Counted from the stretch's first letter, positions 28,093 through 38,435 are shown. The stretch is 64,000 nucleotides of DNA from Flavobacteriaceae bacterium (GCA_018402205.1 JAGYIX010000004.1:186001-250000), one strand, 5' to 3'. Notes: generated by a model not told the origin, from the sequence alone. Numbers and translations are program-made.

Positions 28093-28620
28093 TTATTTAG
28101 TGGGTTTAAGACTGGCCTCGTAGTCTTTCCAGGTCATGTTTTCGAAGAGTGAATCTCCGAAATACCTAGCGATTTGAAGAAAGGGAGTTGCTGGGTAATA
28201 TCCGGCCAAAGGAGAAAGCACTTCAAATTTCTCGGTCATGAACACCACGGTAGGATAACTCAGGTTTCCTTGAGTCAGGGCATAAGCCAATTCGTGGTAA
28301 GTGCTACGCCCAGATCCAACCAAATTATAGGTTTCTCCTTTATACGTTATAGGGGCTGGTTGTTCGGCATTGAACTTCACCATGTGGTAGTTAGCCAACA
28401 TGTATGCTCTTACCTTCGGATCATTAAATGTCTCTTTGTCCATCTTTTTGCACCATCCGCACCAATCGGTATAGACGTCGATAAAAAATTTTTTGGTAGT
28501 GCCTTTTTCAGCAATTTCAGCAGCATCTTCGAAGCTAAGCCATTTGATGGATTGCTCTTGAGCGTGAGAGGTGGATAGCCCTGTGGCCATCACTAAAAGG
28601 AGTAATAGCAGACGTTTCAT
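28093..28620 (-). CDS. Secreted thioredoxin-family protein
   Basis: 175 aa; signal peptide, DVYTDWCGWCKKMDKETF (CxxC). Confidence 0.88.
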   Translation of the reverse strand: MKRLLLLLLVMATGLSTSHAQEQSIKWLSFEDAAEIAEKGTTKKFFIDVYTDWCGWCKKMDKETFNDPKVRAYMLANYHMVKFNAEQPAPITYKGETYNLVGSGRSTYHELAYALTQGNLSYPTVVFMTEKFEVLSPLAGYYPATPFLQIARYFGDSLFENMTWKDYEASLKPTK

Positions 28621-28635
28621 TAGGTAAAGATAAGA

Positions 28636-29868
28636 CTAAATGATAGGGTTTGTGCTCAGTTGCTCTATGTCTATTTCGACTTGTCCTTTAATTAAATCTT
28701 CAAAGGTTTCGCGCTCTCTGATCAAGTGTGCTTGTTCTGCTATCCATAATACTTCTGCAGGGCGCAGTCTAGAATTGTAGTTACTCGCCATAGAGTAGCA
28801 GTAAGCCCCCGCATTGTGAAAGGCCAATAAATCTCCTTCGGTTATTTCAGCGATGCGCCTATTGCTTCCAAAAGTGTCTGTTTCGCAGATGTAACCAACC
28901 ACCGAATAAAAGCGAGCCTTACCTTCTGGGTTGCTTAGATTCTCGATATGATGGTAAGAACCATAAAGCATTGGTCGCATTAGATGGTTAAACCCAGAGT
29001 CGACTCCCGCAAAAACTGTTGAAGTAGTTTGCTTTACTACATTCACCTTTGCCACAAATGTTCCGGCCTGGCTTACTAAAAACTTACCAGGTTCGAAAGA
29101 TAAAGTCAAGGGCTTCTGTACTTTTTGGCAAAAACCATTAAAGCGTTCGCTCAGTTTTTGACCAAGTTCTTCAATAGGGGTTTCTATATCGTCTTTTTTA
29201 TAGGGTACCTTAAAGCCGCTTCCAAAATCAATAAACTCTAGGTCTTTAAAGTGAGTAGCCGCTTCAAATAGAATTTCGGAGGCGTGCAAAAACACATCAA
29301 TATCTAGGATATCGCTTCCCGTGTGCATGTGTACACCATTAATGCGCATGTTGGTTAGGTTGACGATGCGCAGAATATGCGGCACTTGGTGAATGCTTAT
29401 ACCGAACTTTGAGTCGATGTGACCGACGGAAATGTTGGAGTTTCCTCCGGCCATCACATGCGGATTGATGCGCACACAAACTGGTGTTTCTGGATAACGC
29501 TGGCCAAAAAGTTCTAGCACCGACAGGTTGTCTATGTTGATTTGAACGCCAAGATCTCGTGCCGCCTCAACTTCTTCTATAGAAACTCCGTTTGGCGTAT
29601 AAATAATGTCTTTAGGGGCCACACCAGCCAATATGCCAAGTCTAACCTCTTCTATAGAAACCGTATCTAAACCGGCACCTAGACTGTGCATTAATTTTAG
29701 AATACTCAAATTAGAATTCGCCTTTACTGCATAGTGAAATTTTAAATGTTCAACCTGCTTGAATGCATTTTTTAGACGCTCGAATTGAGCGGTGATAACT
29801 TGAGCGTCGTAGATGTAAACCGGAGCTCCAAAAGTGTTGGCGATGGCAATGAATGGCGGCTGTTGCAT
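28636..29868 (-). CDS. lysA: Diaminopimelate decarboxylase
   Basis: 410 aa; FHYAVKANSNLSILKLM, VHMHTGSDILD, EPGKFLVSQAGTF, HNAGAYCYSMASNYN. Confidence 0.93.
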   Translation of the reverse strand: MQQPPFIAIANTFGAPVYIYDAQVITAQFERLKNAFKQVEHLKFHYAVKANSNLSILKLMHSLGAGLDTVSIEEVRLGILAGVAPKDIIYTPNGVSIEEVEAARDLGVQINIDNLSVLELFGQRYPETPVCVRINPHVMAGGNSNISVGHIDSKFGISIHQVPHILRIVNLTNMRINGVHMHTGSDILDIDVFLHASEILFEAATHFKDLEFIDFGSGFKVPYKKDDIETPIEELGQKLSERFNGFCQKVQKPLTLSFEPGKFLVSQAGTFVAKVNVVKQTTSTVFAGVDSGFNHLMRPMLYGSYHHIENLSNPEGKARFYSVVGYICETDTFGSNRRIAEITEGDLLAFHNAGAYCYSMASNYNSRLRPAEVLWIAEQAHLIRERETFEDLIKGQVEIDIEQLSTNPII

Positions 29869-29930
29869 AGGTATAAAACTAAAATCTTGCGCAAATTAAG
29901 TTGCTTCGATCTAATTTCCATGATGGATCT

Positions 29931-29974
29931 TGATAATTATCATTTAATCACAATTTGTTGAAATTATAACAAAT
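29931..29974. promoter_or_regulatory. Palindrome plus inverted repeat in the lysA/sucC divergent intergenic region
   Basis: TGATAATTATCA (29931-29942, perfect palindrome) and ATTTGTT N8 AACAAAT (29953-29959/29968-29974). Confidence 0.45.
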
Positions 29975-30057
29975 AGAATCTAGATTTAAGTATGAATCCA
30001 ATAGGTGCATTCCTGCCACTTTTCTATTTTTGTGCTCACACTTTAAAGCCTAGAAAA

Positions 30058-31251
30058 ATGAATTTGCACGAGTATCAAGGAAAAGAAATTTTAGCCAGTT
30101 TTGGAGTAGATATTCAAAGAGGAATTGTGGCAGACACCTCTGAAGCTGCTGCCCAGGCTGCCCAGAAATTGACCGATGAAACAGGTACTTCTTGGTACGT
30201 GGTAAAGGCCCAGGTACACGCCGGAGGGCGTGGAAAGGGCGGTGGTGTGAAATTGGCAAAATCGATCGATGAGGTCAAGACTATTGCTGAACAGATCCTT
30301 GGAATGCAACTAATTACCCCGCAAACTTCTGCTGAAGGTAAGACCGTTCATCAGGTGCTTATCGCTGAAGATGTGTATTACCCTGGTGAAAGTGAGACTT
30401 CGGAGTTTTATATTTCGGTGCTGCTAAATCGCGCCACTGGCCGAAACATGATTATGTATTCTACCGAAGGAGGAATGGATATTGAAGCTGTAGCTGAAAA
30501 AACTCCGCACTTGATTTTTACGGAAGAAATTGATCCCTCTGTAGGGCTTACGGCCTTCCAGGCAAGAAACATTGCGTTTAACCTTCAATTGGAGGGCAAG
30601 GCTTTTAAAGAGATGACCCGATTTATTGCGGCACTATATAAAGCTTACGAGCAAAGTGATTCTAGTCTATTTGAGATTAATCCGGTATTAAAGACCTCTG
30701 ATGATCGTGTGATTGCTGTAGATGCAAAAGTGACCTTAGATGATAATGCGTTGTATAGAAGAAAGGCTTACGCCGATATGAGGGATACCCGAGAAGAAAA
30801 CCCTATTGAAGTAGAAGCAAGAGCTTTAGGGCTAAACTATGTCGATCTTGATGGAAATGTCGGATGCATGGTAAACGGAGCAGGATTAGCTATGGCTACT
30901 ATGGACTTAATTAAAATGGCCGGTGGAGAACCCGCCAACTTTTTAGATGTAGGGGGCACTGCTGATGCTAAGAGGGTTGAGGAAGCCTTTAGAATCATCT
31001 TAAAAGACCCAAACGTAAAAGCTATTTTAGTCAATATTTTTGGAGGAATTGTACGCTGTGATCGCGTGGCTAATGGAATTGTAGATGCCTACAAGAATAT
31101 GGCTGATCAGATCAATGTACCCATTATTGTGCGTCTCCAAGGAACTAATGCAGAATTAGCTAAGCAGATTATTGATCAATCTGGGTTTGAAGTGCATTCT
31201 GCCGTGCAGTTTCAAGAAGCAGCAGATAAGGTGAAAGCAGTTTTAGCTTAG
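30058..31251 (+). CDS. sucC: Succinyl-CoA synthetase beta subunit (ADP-forming)
   Basis: MNLHEYQGKEILASFGVDIQRG..., VKAQVHAGGRGKGGGVKLA, NIFGGIVRCDRVA; start moved from 29992 to 30058, and TATTTTTG at 30025-30032 lies between. Confidence 0.95.
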   Translation: MNLHEYQGKEILASFGVDIQRGIVADTSEAAAQAAQKLTDETGTSWYVVKAQVHAGGRGKGGGVKLAKSIDEVKTIAEQILGMQLITPQTSAEGKTVHQVLIAEDVYYPGESETSEFYISVLLNRATGRNMIMYSTEGGMDIEAVAEKTPHLIFTEEIDPSVGLTAFQARNIAFNLQLEGKAFKEMTRFIAALYKAYEQSDSSLFEINPVLKTSDDRVIAVDAKVTLDDNALYRRKAYADMRDTREENPIEVEARALGLNYVDLDGNVGCMVNGAGLAMATMDLIKMAGGEPANFLDVGGTADAKRVEEAFRIILKDPNVKAILVNIFGGIVRCDRVANGIVDAYKNMADQINVPIIVRLQGTNAELAKQIIDQSGFEVHSAVQFQEAADKVKAVLA

Positions 31252-31256
31252 CTGCG

Positions 31257-33239
31257 TTATTTTTGCAGCTGTAATAGCTTCAGGTGGTCGCGAAGTCTAG
31301 CAGCCTCCATAAAATCAAGCGATTTTGCTGCATGTTCCATTGCTTTCTTGGTTTCTTTAATTTGAGATTGAATATCTCCTTCGCTGAGATTGGCTATTTC
31401 TTTATCGCTTAAGGGCTTGAGTTTATTACCTTCAGCACGGTCTCTTTGTATGCGTAAAGTTTCGTCTAAAGGTTTATTTAGAGCGGTTGGAGTGATGCCG
31501 TGAGTAGTATTGTAATCGATTTGCTTTTCGCGTCTGTAGTTTGTTTGGTCAATAGTCTCTTGCATACTCTTAGTAATCACATCGGCATACATAATGGCTC
31601 GACCGTTTAAATGTCTAGCGGCTCGACCTACTGTTTGGGTGAGGCTGCGATTACTTCGGAGAAATCCTTCTTTATCGGCATCTATGATAGCCACTAAAGA
31701 GACTTCTGGAAGATCTAGACCTTCACGAAGTAAATTAACTCCAACAAGTACATCGAAAAGTCCTCGCCTTAAGTCTTGCATTATTTCTACCCTTTCTAAG
31801 GTGTCGACATCACTATGAATATAGCGACATCTAACACCAATGCGTGTTAGGTATTTCGTAAGTTCTTCGGCCATCTTCTTGGTAAGCGTAGTAACCAGTG
31901 TACGTTCATCCTTTTCTGCCCTAAGGGTGATCTCATTGGTGAGGTCATCGATTTGGTTTTTGCTAGGGCGAATTTCAATTATCGGATCGAGTAATCCTGT
32001 TGGTCTAATTAGCTGCTCTACCAGAACGCCTTTGGATCTTTCGAGTTCATAATCTGCGGGGGTTGCACTTACGTAAATCACTTGGCTTTGAAGCGCTTCA
32101 AATTCTTCAAATTTAAGCGGACGATTATCTAAAGCGGCGGGTAATCGGAATCCGTAATCTACTAGATTTTCTTTGCGTGAACGATCTCCGCCATACATGG
32201 CATGCACTTGAGGAATGGTTACATGGCTTTCGTCTATAACCATGAGGTAGTCTTCTGGAAAATAATCTAAAAGACAGAAAGGACGAGTACCTGGAGCACG
32301 TCCATCAAGGTATCTTGAGTAGTTTTCTATTCCTGAACAGTAACCCAGCTCTCGCATCATCTCGAGGTCAAAAGTGGTACGCTCTTCTAGGCGCTTGGCC
32401 TCAAGTGGCTTACCAATCTCGTTAAAGTAGCTTAACTGTTTAAGCAGATCGTCTTGTATGGAGTGAATGGCGTTTTGAAGCACTTCAGGTGAAGTAACAA
32501 ACATGTTTGCCGGATAAATGGTAAGCTGCTGATAGATTTCAACTACCGACTGGTTTGCGGGGTCAAAGGCCTCGATCTCTTCAATTTCATCTCCAAAAAA
32601 ATGTATTCTAAAGGCATAGTCGGCATAGCCCGGAAACACATCAACCACATCTCCTTTTATTCTGAAGTTTCCATTAGAAAAGTCAGCTGTGGTGCGGGCA
32701 TAGAGGGATTGAACTAGAAGCTTTAACAGTTGAGTTCGGGCCATTATTTGTCCTCGTTCAAGGCGAATTACATTTTTTTGAAATTCAATAGGGTTTCCAA
32801 TTCCATAGAGACACGAAACTGAGGCTACTACGATTACATCTCGTCTTCCGCTTAGCAGTGAAGATGTAGTGCTTAGACGCAGCTTTTCAAGGTCTTGGTT
32901 AATACTAAGGTCTTTCTCAATGTAGGTGCCGCTAGCCGGCATATAAGCTTCTGGCTGGTAATAGTCGTAATAAGAAACGAAGTATTCCACCGCGTTATTT
33001 GGAAAAAACTGTTTGAATTCAGAGTATAGTTGTGCGGCTAAGGTCTTATTATGCGCAAGTACCAAAGTAGGACGCTGAGCGATTTGAATCACATTAGCTA
33101 CGGTAAAGGTCTTTCCCGAACCGGTTACTCCCAGCAGGGTTTGATGCTTTTCGCCCTCTAATAACCCGTCAGTTAAAGACCTAATGGCCTCTGGCTGATC
33201 ACCGGTGGGTTTAAAGGTGGAGACGATCTCTAACTTCAT
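31257..33239 (-). CDS. uvrB: Excinuclease ABC subunit B
   Basis: 660 aa; GDQPEAIRSLTDGL, LLGVTGSGKTFTVANV, YYDYYQPEAYMP, C-terminal UVR motif. Confidence 0.96.
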   Translation of the reverse strand: MKLEIVSTFKPTGDQPEAIRSLTDGLLEGEKHQTLLGVTGSGKTFTVANVIQIAQRPTLVLAHNKTLAAQLYSEFKQFFPNNAVEYFVSYYDYYQPEAYMPASGTYIEKDLSINQDLEKLRLSTTSSLLSGRRDVIVVASVSCLYGIGNPIEFQKNVIRLERGQIMARTQLLKLLVQSLYARTTADFSNGNFRIKGDVVDVFPGYADYAFRIHFFGDEIEEIEAFDPANQSVVEIYQQLTIYPANMFVTSPEVLQNAIHSIQDDLLKQLSYFNEIGKPLEAKRLEERTTFDLEMMRELGYCSGIENYSRYLDGRAPGTRPFCLLDYFPEDYLMVIDESHVTIPQVHAMYGGDRSRKENLVDYGFRLPAALDNRPLKFEEFEALQSQVIYVSATPADYELERSKGVLVEQLIRPTGLLDPIIEIRPSKNQIDDLTNEITLRAEKDERTLVTTLTKKMAEELTKYLTRIGVRCRYIHSDVDTLERVEIMQDLRRGLFDVLVGVNLLREGLDLPEVSLVAIIDADKEGFLRSNRSLTQTVGRAARHLNGRAIMYADVITKSMQETIDQTNYRREKQIDYNTTHGITPTALNKPLDETLRIQRDRAEGNKLKPLSDKEIANLSEGDIQSQIKETKKAMEHAAKSLDFMEAARLRDHLKLLQLQK

Positions 33240-33299
33240 GCTGTAAAAATAGCAATCCTAAGGCGCTTAAATTTTCTTAAAACAAACTATCTTGAAAAC

Positions 33300-34355
33300 A
33301 TGAGAGCAGGTCCGCAGATGGTTTTTAAAAAACCGAGTTACCCCATTTCTTCCAAATTAGAAGCTTATTTAGAGCGCTACAAGCGCAGCACTAACGTTCC
33401 TGTGCATTACGAAGATTTATTGCGTTTTTCGGGTTCTGTCGCCGTATACAGTCATCAAGACGATGATACCTTGTGGGTCAGGGTATTTTATGCAGAAGAA
33501 GAGCGTAAAGAGATTGATATAGCCTTAAAGAAAATCTATTCTATTTTGCATTCTGATGGCAGCGATACCATTTTCGAAGACCTATCGGTCGACGCCATTG
33601 ATTACTGCACTTTTGGTAATTCAAAACCCTTTCGAATTAAAATTCGGAACATTATCAACGATAACTACACCTACTTCTATGTAAAGAGAAGCGATGCTTC
33701 TAGAATCTATGGGCTTGAATTGGAGCACTTGCTCTCTCCGTATAATCTCAATTTCTTAGTTTCTAGAGATACATTAATTGAAGAGCACATTGCCGGTATT
33801 CCCGGTGATGTATTTATTGCACGCTATTTGCCCTTGTGTAGCGAAAGACAAAGGGCTCAACTTGCCAAGGAGTTTGTAAAGTTTAACGAGCGTTGTATGA
33901 TTCGTTTGTTGGGAGATATGAGAGCGTATAACTATGTGATTATTCCGGTACATGACTTTGATAGTGTTATACATAAAATACGTGCTATAGATTTTGACCA
34001 GCAGAATTACGAAGGTGACCTGAAGGTGTATAGGCCACAATTTTTTCCGGAGAACCAGACTATGACAGAATTAATAAAGACCCATCTCAAAAGAGAGTCG
34101 GTGTTTCAATACAAGAAAGAAGAGCGTTCGTCATTGGCAAAAAGAGCATTAGGAGCAGAATCTCAACTTCGAAGGTTAGTAGAGGCGGCCAAAAGCGATG
34201 TTTTGTCTTCTGCGGAGCACATAGATATGTTGGGATATCAAATTAGTCAATTTACTGGTGATCAACGATTTGCAAAAGCGACCTCTATGGGAGTTATATT
34301 AGAGCTCGCCCTTTTGTTTGTTATTGGAAACTACAAAGACCTCAGAGTGATTTAG
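33300..34355 (+). CDS. Protein of unknown function
   Basis: 351 aa ORF with full-length open frame and no overlap on the other strand; no recognised domain. Confidence 0.7.
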   Translation: MRAGPQMVFKKPSYPISSKLEAYLERYKRSTNVPVHYEDLLRFSGSVAVYSHQDDDTLWVRVFYAEEERKEIDIALKKIYSILHSDGSDTIFEDLSVDAIDYCTFGNSKPFRIKIRNIINDNYTYFYVKRSDASRIYGLELEHLLSPYNLNFLVSRDTLIEEHIAGIPGDVFIARYLPLCSERQRAQLAKEFVKFNERCMIRLLGDMRAYNYVIIPVHDFDSVIHKIRAIDFDQQNYEGDLKVYRPQFFPENQTMTELIKTHLKRESVFQYKKEERSSLAKRALGAESQLRRLVEAAKSDVLSSAEHIDMLGYQISQFTGDQRFAKATSMGVILELALLFVIGNYKDLRVI

Positions 34356-35410
34356 CTCTTTGACTCTTTATTGAAATACAGCAAATAGTAATACATCTGC
34401 CGCTCTTCGTCCCACCCTTTTTCTACAAACTTTTGAGCAGAATCTGGATTTATAAAGTCTAACTTGATATGAATATTGGTATCGAGATGAATGTGATTCT
34501 TTAGTTTTCTTCGAGCCTCTGTAACCGCCTGGTTGGCTATGCCAAAAGAGGAAACATCTTCGATACTGTATTTTGGGCCTTTTTCTGTTTTGTAATGTTT
34601 AAATTCTGGAATGAGATTTGGATTTTCAATAACCTCATTTAGAAAGTGAGATTCTTCAAAAGTATCTCTAGAGGCAAAATGATTCATGGCTCTATTCATA
34701 AACAACACTTCTTGCTGTTTATCTTCTGCTTCTAGCACCACATCTTTAGCGAAGTCTTTACAGAGCTTCAAGTAATTCTTGGTGAAATAAACCTCGTCTT
34801 CTAAAGGTGAAATAGATAAGAATGACTCTGGCCAATATTTTGCATCGTAGCGATTTCGGTCTACAGTTAGCACTTTATAGCCTTCTTCAGCTGGAGTATT
34901 AAAAATAAGGCAGCCCTTATCTAGTTTTTGAGCAGAAATTCCTTTTCGCAGGTGAATATTCAAATTCTCGTTTTCCCAAGAAAATTCAAAGAAATCTTGC
35001 TTTACCTCGCTTTTAAATAGGCCAACAGCATCTACTTTTTCATTGTCTATTCTTAGCTCGGTAAAATGCACTACGTATAATTCTCCACTATTTATATGCG
35101 CGTGTTTTGATTGATCATAAAGATGAGCTGCTAAGGCCTTACTTTGTTCGTAAAGGCTTATTGGATTTTCAAAGATGTGCTTGACCGACTGATAAACAGG
35201 ATTGAATTCTAGATCGATCTCGTGCGTAAAGTGGAAATAATTAGTTTCTTTTTGGGTAAACGGAGAAAAAAAGTACTGTTTTAGCAGTGCCCCAATTTCG
35301 TCGTCTAAGAGAAGTTTGTCTTTGGATAAATGTAAGGGTTCATTGCGACTTTTGTTTCCAATGCGGTGTAAGGCTATGGAATCAATTTGTGCATTATATA
35401 AGGTGAACAT
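34352..35410 (-). CDS. Nucleoid-associated protein, NdpA/YejK family
   Basis: 352 aa; general NdpA-like pattern (IDSIALHRIGNKSRNEPLHLS..., FTELRIDNEKVDAVGLFKSE). Confidence 0.75.
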   Translation of the reverse strand: MFTLYNAQIDSIALHRIGNKSRNEPLHLSKDKLLLDDEIGALLKQYFFSPFTQKETNYFHFTHEIDLEFNPVYQSVKHIFENPISLYEQSKALAAHLYDQSKHAHINSGELYVVHFTELRIDNEKVDAVGLFKSEVKQDFFEFSWENENLNIHLRKGISAQKLDKGCLIFNTPAEEGYKVLTVDRNRYDAKYWPESFLSISPLEDEVYFTKNYLKLCKDFAKDVVLEAEDKQQEVLFMNRAMNHFASRDTFEESHFLNEVIENPNLIPEFKHYKTEKGPKYSIEDVSSFGIANQAVTEARRKLKNHIHLDTNIHIKLDFINPDSAQKFVEKGWDEERQMYYYLLYFNKESKS

Positions 35411-35424
35411 AAGTGTTGTTTAAA

Positions 35425-35991
35425 TTAATAGTCTTCTGCATAATCGTCGAAAGACTCAAAGTCGTTACCGCTACTATCGTTAAAGTCGTCTTCGAATTCA
35501 TCTTCAAAATCGTCTATCTCGTCGCCTTCTTCGTTGAAAAGATCCTCCTCATCTGCAATGCGTGTAGACCTCTCAGATTTAAAGCTTTTGTCAGGGGCGT
35601 TCTCGGGTAATGAACCAAAACTGAAGAGTAGCTCGGGTAACTCATTAGATTCTACTTCTTCCACCTTAGCGAGCTCCACGAAAAAACTCCACATGGCAAG
35701 TAGGTCATACACATAGATTAGACGCGGGTTATTTTCGTTTAGAAGCGTCGCCAATGGAGTGTGTTGCATGACTACGGTGTCGTCATCAAATCCCATATCT
35801 ACGATAGGATATTCGACGCCTTGTGTCCAACGTTCATCCGTGGCAAAAAAGGTGCCCATTTCGCTAAGGTCAAATCCAAAGGATTGGGCAATCGCTATGT
35901 GAAAATCTTCAAGAGTGATGCGGTCAGATACGGCTAGGTCTCTAAAAACGTCTTCTTCGGCATCTAGGATGACTCGGATTTTGTACAGCAT
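35425..35991 (-). CDS. Plasmid pRiA4b ORF-3-like domain protein with acidic C-terminal tail
   Basis: 188 aa; YKIRVILDAEEDVFRDLAVSDRITLEDFHIAIAQSFGF; tail EEGDEIDDFEDEFEDDFND. Confidence 0.75.
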   Translation of the reverse strand: MLYKIRVILDAEEDVFRDLAVSDRITLEDFHIAIAQSFGFDLSEMGTFFATDERWTQGVEYPIVDMGFDDDTVVMQHTPLATLLNENNPRLIYVYDLLAMWSFFVELAKVEEVESNELPELLFSFGSLPENAPDKSFKSERSTRIADEEDLFNEEGDEIDDFEDEFEDDFNDSSGNDFESFDDYAEDY

Positions 35992-35995
35992 ATAA

Positions 35996-37021
35996 TCAGG
36001 TGTTTAAGGATGACAGACTTGAGGTGCTCTTCATAAAAAGGTACGCTTGAAGCCCAAATAATAAAGAGGCAATAAATAAGTGTAACGGCTGAGATGAAAA
36101 CGGAAACGCAAAATAACTCATGGCAATTCCGGTTGCCGCCTCGAGCAAAATAAAAAACACTATCACAAGGTAATAGCGGGTGTAAGGCGAAGACACCTTT
36201 CTAAAACGCACATAAATAAAAAAGTTTACTAAGAGTAAGGCAATAGAAGAAGAGCGATGAATGTAAAAGAGTATTGGGGCTTGATCTATCCATTGCTCAA
36301 TGGCGTTACCTTCATCTACAAAATGATCTACGCTTTGCCGCACCTGAGTTCCGAGTAAAACTTGAAGCAGCGTGAGGCCCATTGCTATCGCTAGATATGT
36401 TTTATAAGGCCTGAGCGACTCTTGCGATGGCGTAGGTTCACTCGCACTAAACTTCATGTAAAAGAGTAAGGCTACCAATACAAGAGCCATAAGCATGTGA
36501 AGGCTTATTTTTAAAGGATTTAACACAGAATAAACCACCGTAGCACCCAGCCAGGCCTGAAATAGTATTCCTAAAAGAGTAATTAGGGATAAAGTGACTA
36601 GTTTTTTATGGAAGGGCCTTATGCGTAGTGTGCTTAAAAATAGCGCCAAGGTAAATAAGCCTGCTAATGCGCCTAAAAGCCTATTGATGTATTCGATCCA
36701 GGTGTGCCAAGGATTAAATATTGCATAATCGTGTTTGGTATAGTTCTTCCAGTTTTGGTCGTTAAAGTTTTTATCGGAAACAAAAGAGTTTTGCGCTACA
36801 GCGAGTTGCTCTTCTCTAATTATTACTTGTCCTTTTTTATAGGAGTGATTTGGCTTCCACTCCAGCTCTTGTGCTTTGGTTGGAGGGATGTAATATCCAA
36901 AGCACTTAGGCCAGTCAGGGCATCCCATTCCGCTACCAGTCATACGCACCACAGCTCCTGCAAGTATAACTAGATAAATGATGGCTATAGTAGCGTTTAT
37001 AAGAATTTTAGTACTGCGCAT
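35996..37021 (-). CDS. ctaA: Heme A synthase (COX15/CtaA family)
   Basis: 341 aa; VILAGAVVRMTGSGMGCPDWPKCFG, EYINRLLGALAGL, YIHRSSSIALLLV. Confidence 0.92.
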   Translation of the reverse strand: MRSTKILINATIAIIYLVILAGAVVRMTGSGMGCPDWPKCFGYYIPPTKAQELEWKPNHSYKKGQVIIREEQLAVAQNSFVSDKNFNDQNWKNYTKHDYAIFNPWHTWIEYINRLLGALAGLFTLALFLSTLRIRPFHKKLVTLSLITLLGILFQAWLGATVVYSVLNPLKISLHMLMALVLVALLFYMKFSASEPTPSQESLRPYKTYLAIAMGLTLLQVLLGTQVRQSVDHFVDEGNAIEQWIDQAPILFYIHRSSSIALLLVNFFIYVRFRKVSSPYTRYYLVIVFFILLEAATGIAMSYFAFPFSSQPLHLFIASLLFGLQAYLFMKSTSSLSSLNT

Positions 37022-37022
37022 T

Positions 37023-38435
37023 TTATACTGGTTTTAGCCCCATAGTCTCCGCTTTTCCAAGCATAAATGATTTTGCTTCATGATAGTCGTTAGCAATGAT
37101 TCCTTCCAAAATAGCTTCTTTAATAGCTTCTTTAAGTATCCCGATCTCCTTTCCGGGTTTTAGGTTGAAAATGCGCATAATTTCATCACCATCTACCGGC
37201 GGCTGAAAATTACGAATGCGGTCGCGTTCTTCAACCTCTACAACCTTAGCTCTAACCCGTTTGAAGTTGTCTTTGTATCGCCTTTGTTTGTTAGGATTCT
37301 TTGTGGTAATGTCTGCCTCGCACAGCAGCATAAGATTGTCTAGGTGGTCTCCAGCATCAAAAATAAGGCGTCTGACTGCAGAATCGGTCACGAATTGCTC
37401 TGAAATTACAATTGGTCTAGAGCTCATGAGTACCATTTTTTGAACAAATTTCATCGACTCATTTAAGGGTAATTTGAGTCGTTTAAAAAGCCTGTACACC
37501 ATTTTAGATCCCACAAATTCATGACCGTGAAAGGTGAATCCAGATTTTTCGTCAAATCGCTTAGTAGGGGCTTTACCAATATCGTGTAAAAGAGCTGCCC
37601 ATCTGAGCCAAAGGTCATCGCTTTCTGCCGCTAGGTTGTCAACCACCTCTAGTGTGTGCCAAAAGTTGTCTTTATGGGTCATGCCCTCAATTTCTTCTAT
37701 ACCCTTTAATGCACTTAATTCGGGCAAAATGAGCTCGAGAAGTTGCGTCTTTTCAAGAAGACCTAAACCTACAGATGGTTTTTCGGTAAGCAATATTTTA
37801 TTCAGCTCTATTACTATTCTTTCTGAGGAGACAATTTCAAGGCGTTTTCTTTGAGTGCGTATGGCCTCTAAGGTTTTAGGGTCAATTTCAAAGTTTAATT
37901 GAGCGGCAAAACGAATGGCTCGGAGCATACGAAGTGGATCGTCACTAAAAGTGAGCTCGGGCTCCAAAGGGGTGATAAGTAGTTTTTGATCTAGATGCTG
38001 TTGCCCTCCAAAAGGATCTACAAATACCCCATACCTTTCGCTATTGAGGCAAATAGCCATAGCATTAATGGTAAAATCTCTCCGGTTTTGGTCGTCTTCG
38101 AGGGTTCCGTCGGTAACGTAGGGTTTTCGTGAATCGGAGGAGTAACTCTCTTTGCGCGCTCCCACAAATTCAATTTCAAGATCATCGTATTTGAGCATGG
38201 CCGTGCCAAAGTTTTTAAACACAGAAACCTTTGGGGCGCCGTCAAGTTCTTTACTCAATGATTCGGCCAGATCAATGGCATTTCCAAGGGTGACAATATC
38301 AATATCGTTTTTAAAAGTTCGGTTGAGTAGATAATCACGAACGTATCCGCCAATAACATAGCACTCAAGACCTAGATCGTCGGCGAGCTTTCCGATCTTT
38401 TTAAAAATAGGGTGTTTAAGTGCTTCTTCGAGCAT
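37023..38435 (-). CDS. CCA tRNA nucleotidyltransferase with HD domain
   Basis: 470 aa; YVIGGYVRDYLLNRTFKNDIDIVT, RRDFTINAMA, DDPLRMLRAIRFA, HDIGKAPTKR. Confidence 0.92.
   Translation of the reverse strand: MLEEALKHPIFKKIGKLADDLGLECYVIGGYVRDYLLNRTFKNDIDIVTLGNAIDLAESLSKELDGAPKVSVFKNFGTAMLKYDDLEIEFVGARKESYSSDSRKPYVTDGTLEDDQNRRDFTINAMAICLNSERYGVFVDPFGGQQHLDQKLLITPLEPELTFSDDPLRMLRAIRFAAQLNFEIDPKTLEAIRTQRKRLEIVSSERIVIELNKILLTEKPSVGLGLLEKTQLLELILPELSALKGIEEIEGMTHKDNFWHTLEVVDNLAAESDDLWLRWAALLHDIGKAPTKRFDEKSGFTFHGHEFVGSKMVYRLFKRLKLPLNESMKFVQKMVLMSSRPIVISEQFVTDSAVRRLIFDAGDHLDNLMLLCEADITTKNPNKQRRYKDNFKRVRAKVVEVEERDRIRNFQPPVDGDEIMRIFNLKPGKEIGILKEAIKEAILEGIIANDYHEAKSFMLGKAETMGLKPV

Noticed and set aside
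28079-28098. AAATAA/TTATTT stem between guaB and the thioredoxin gene
   Set aside because: Very short AT-only stem; not distinguishable from chance.
28174-28578. 134-aa plus-strand ORF
   Set aside because: Antisense to the thioredoxin-family gene with clear CxxC; no recognisable features.
35425-35991. pRiA4b ORF-3-like gene as evidence of a mobile element
   Set aside because: Domain name derives from plasmid/IS passengers, but no transposase, terminal repeats or integration signs are present; genes around it are housekeeping.
37534-37854. 106-aa plus-strand ORF
   Set aside because: Antisense to the CCA nucleotidyltransferase; Ser/Arg-rich shadow frame.
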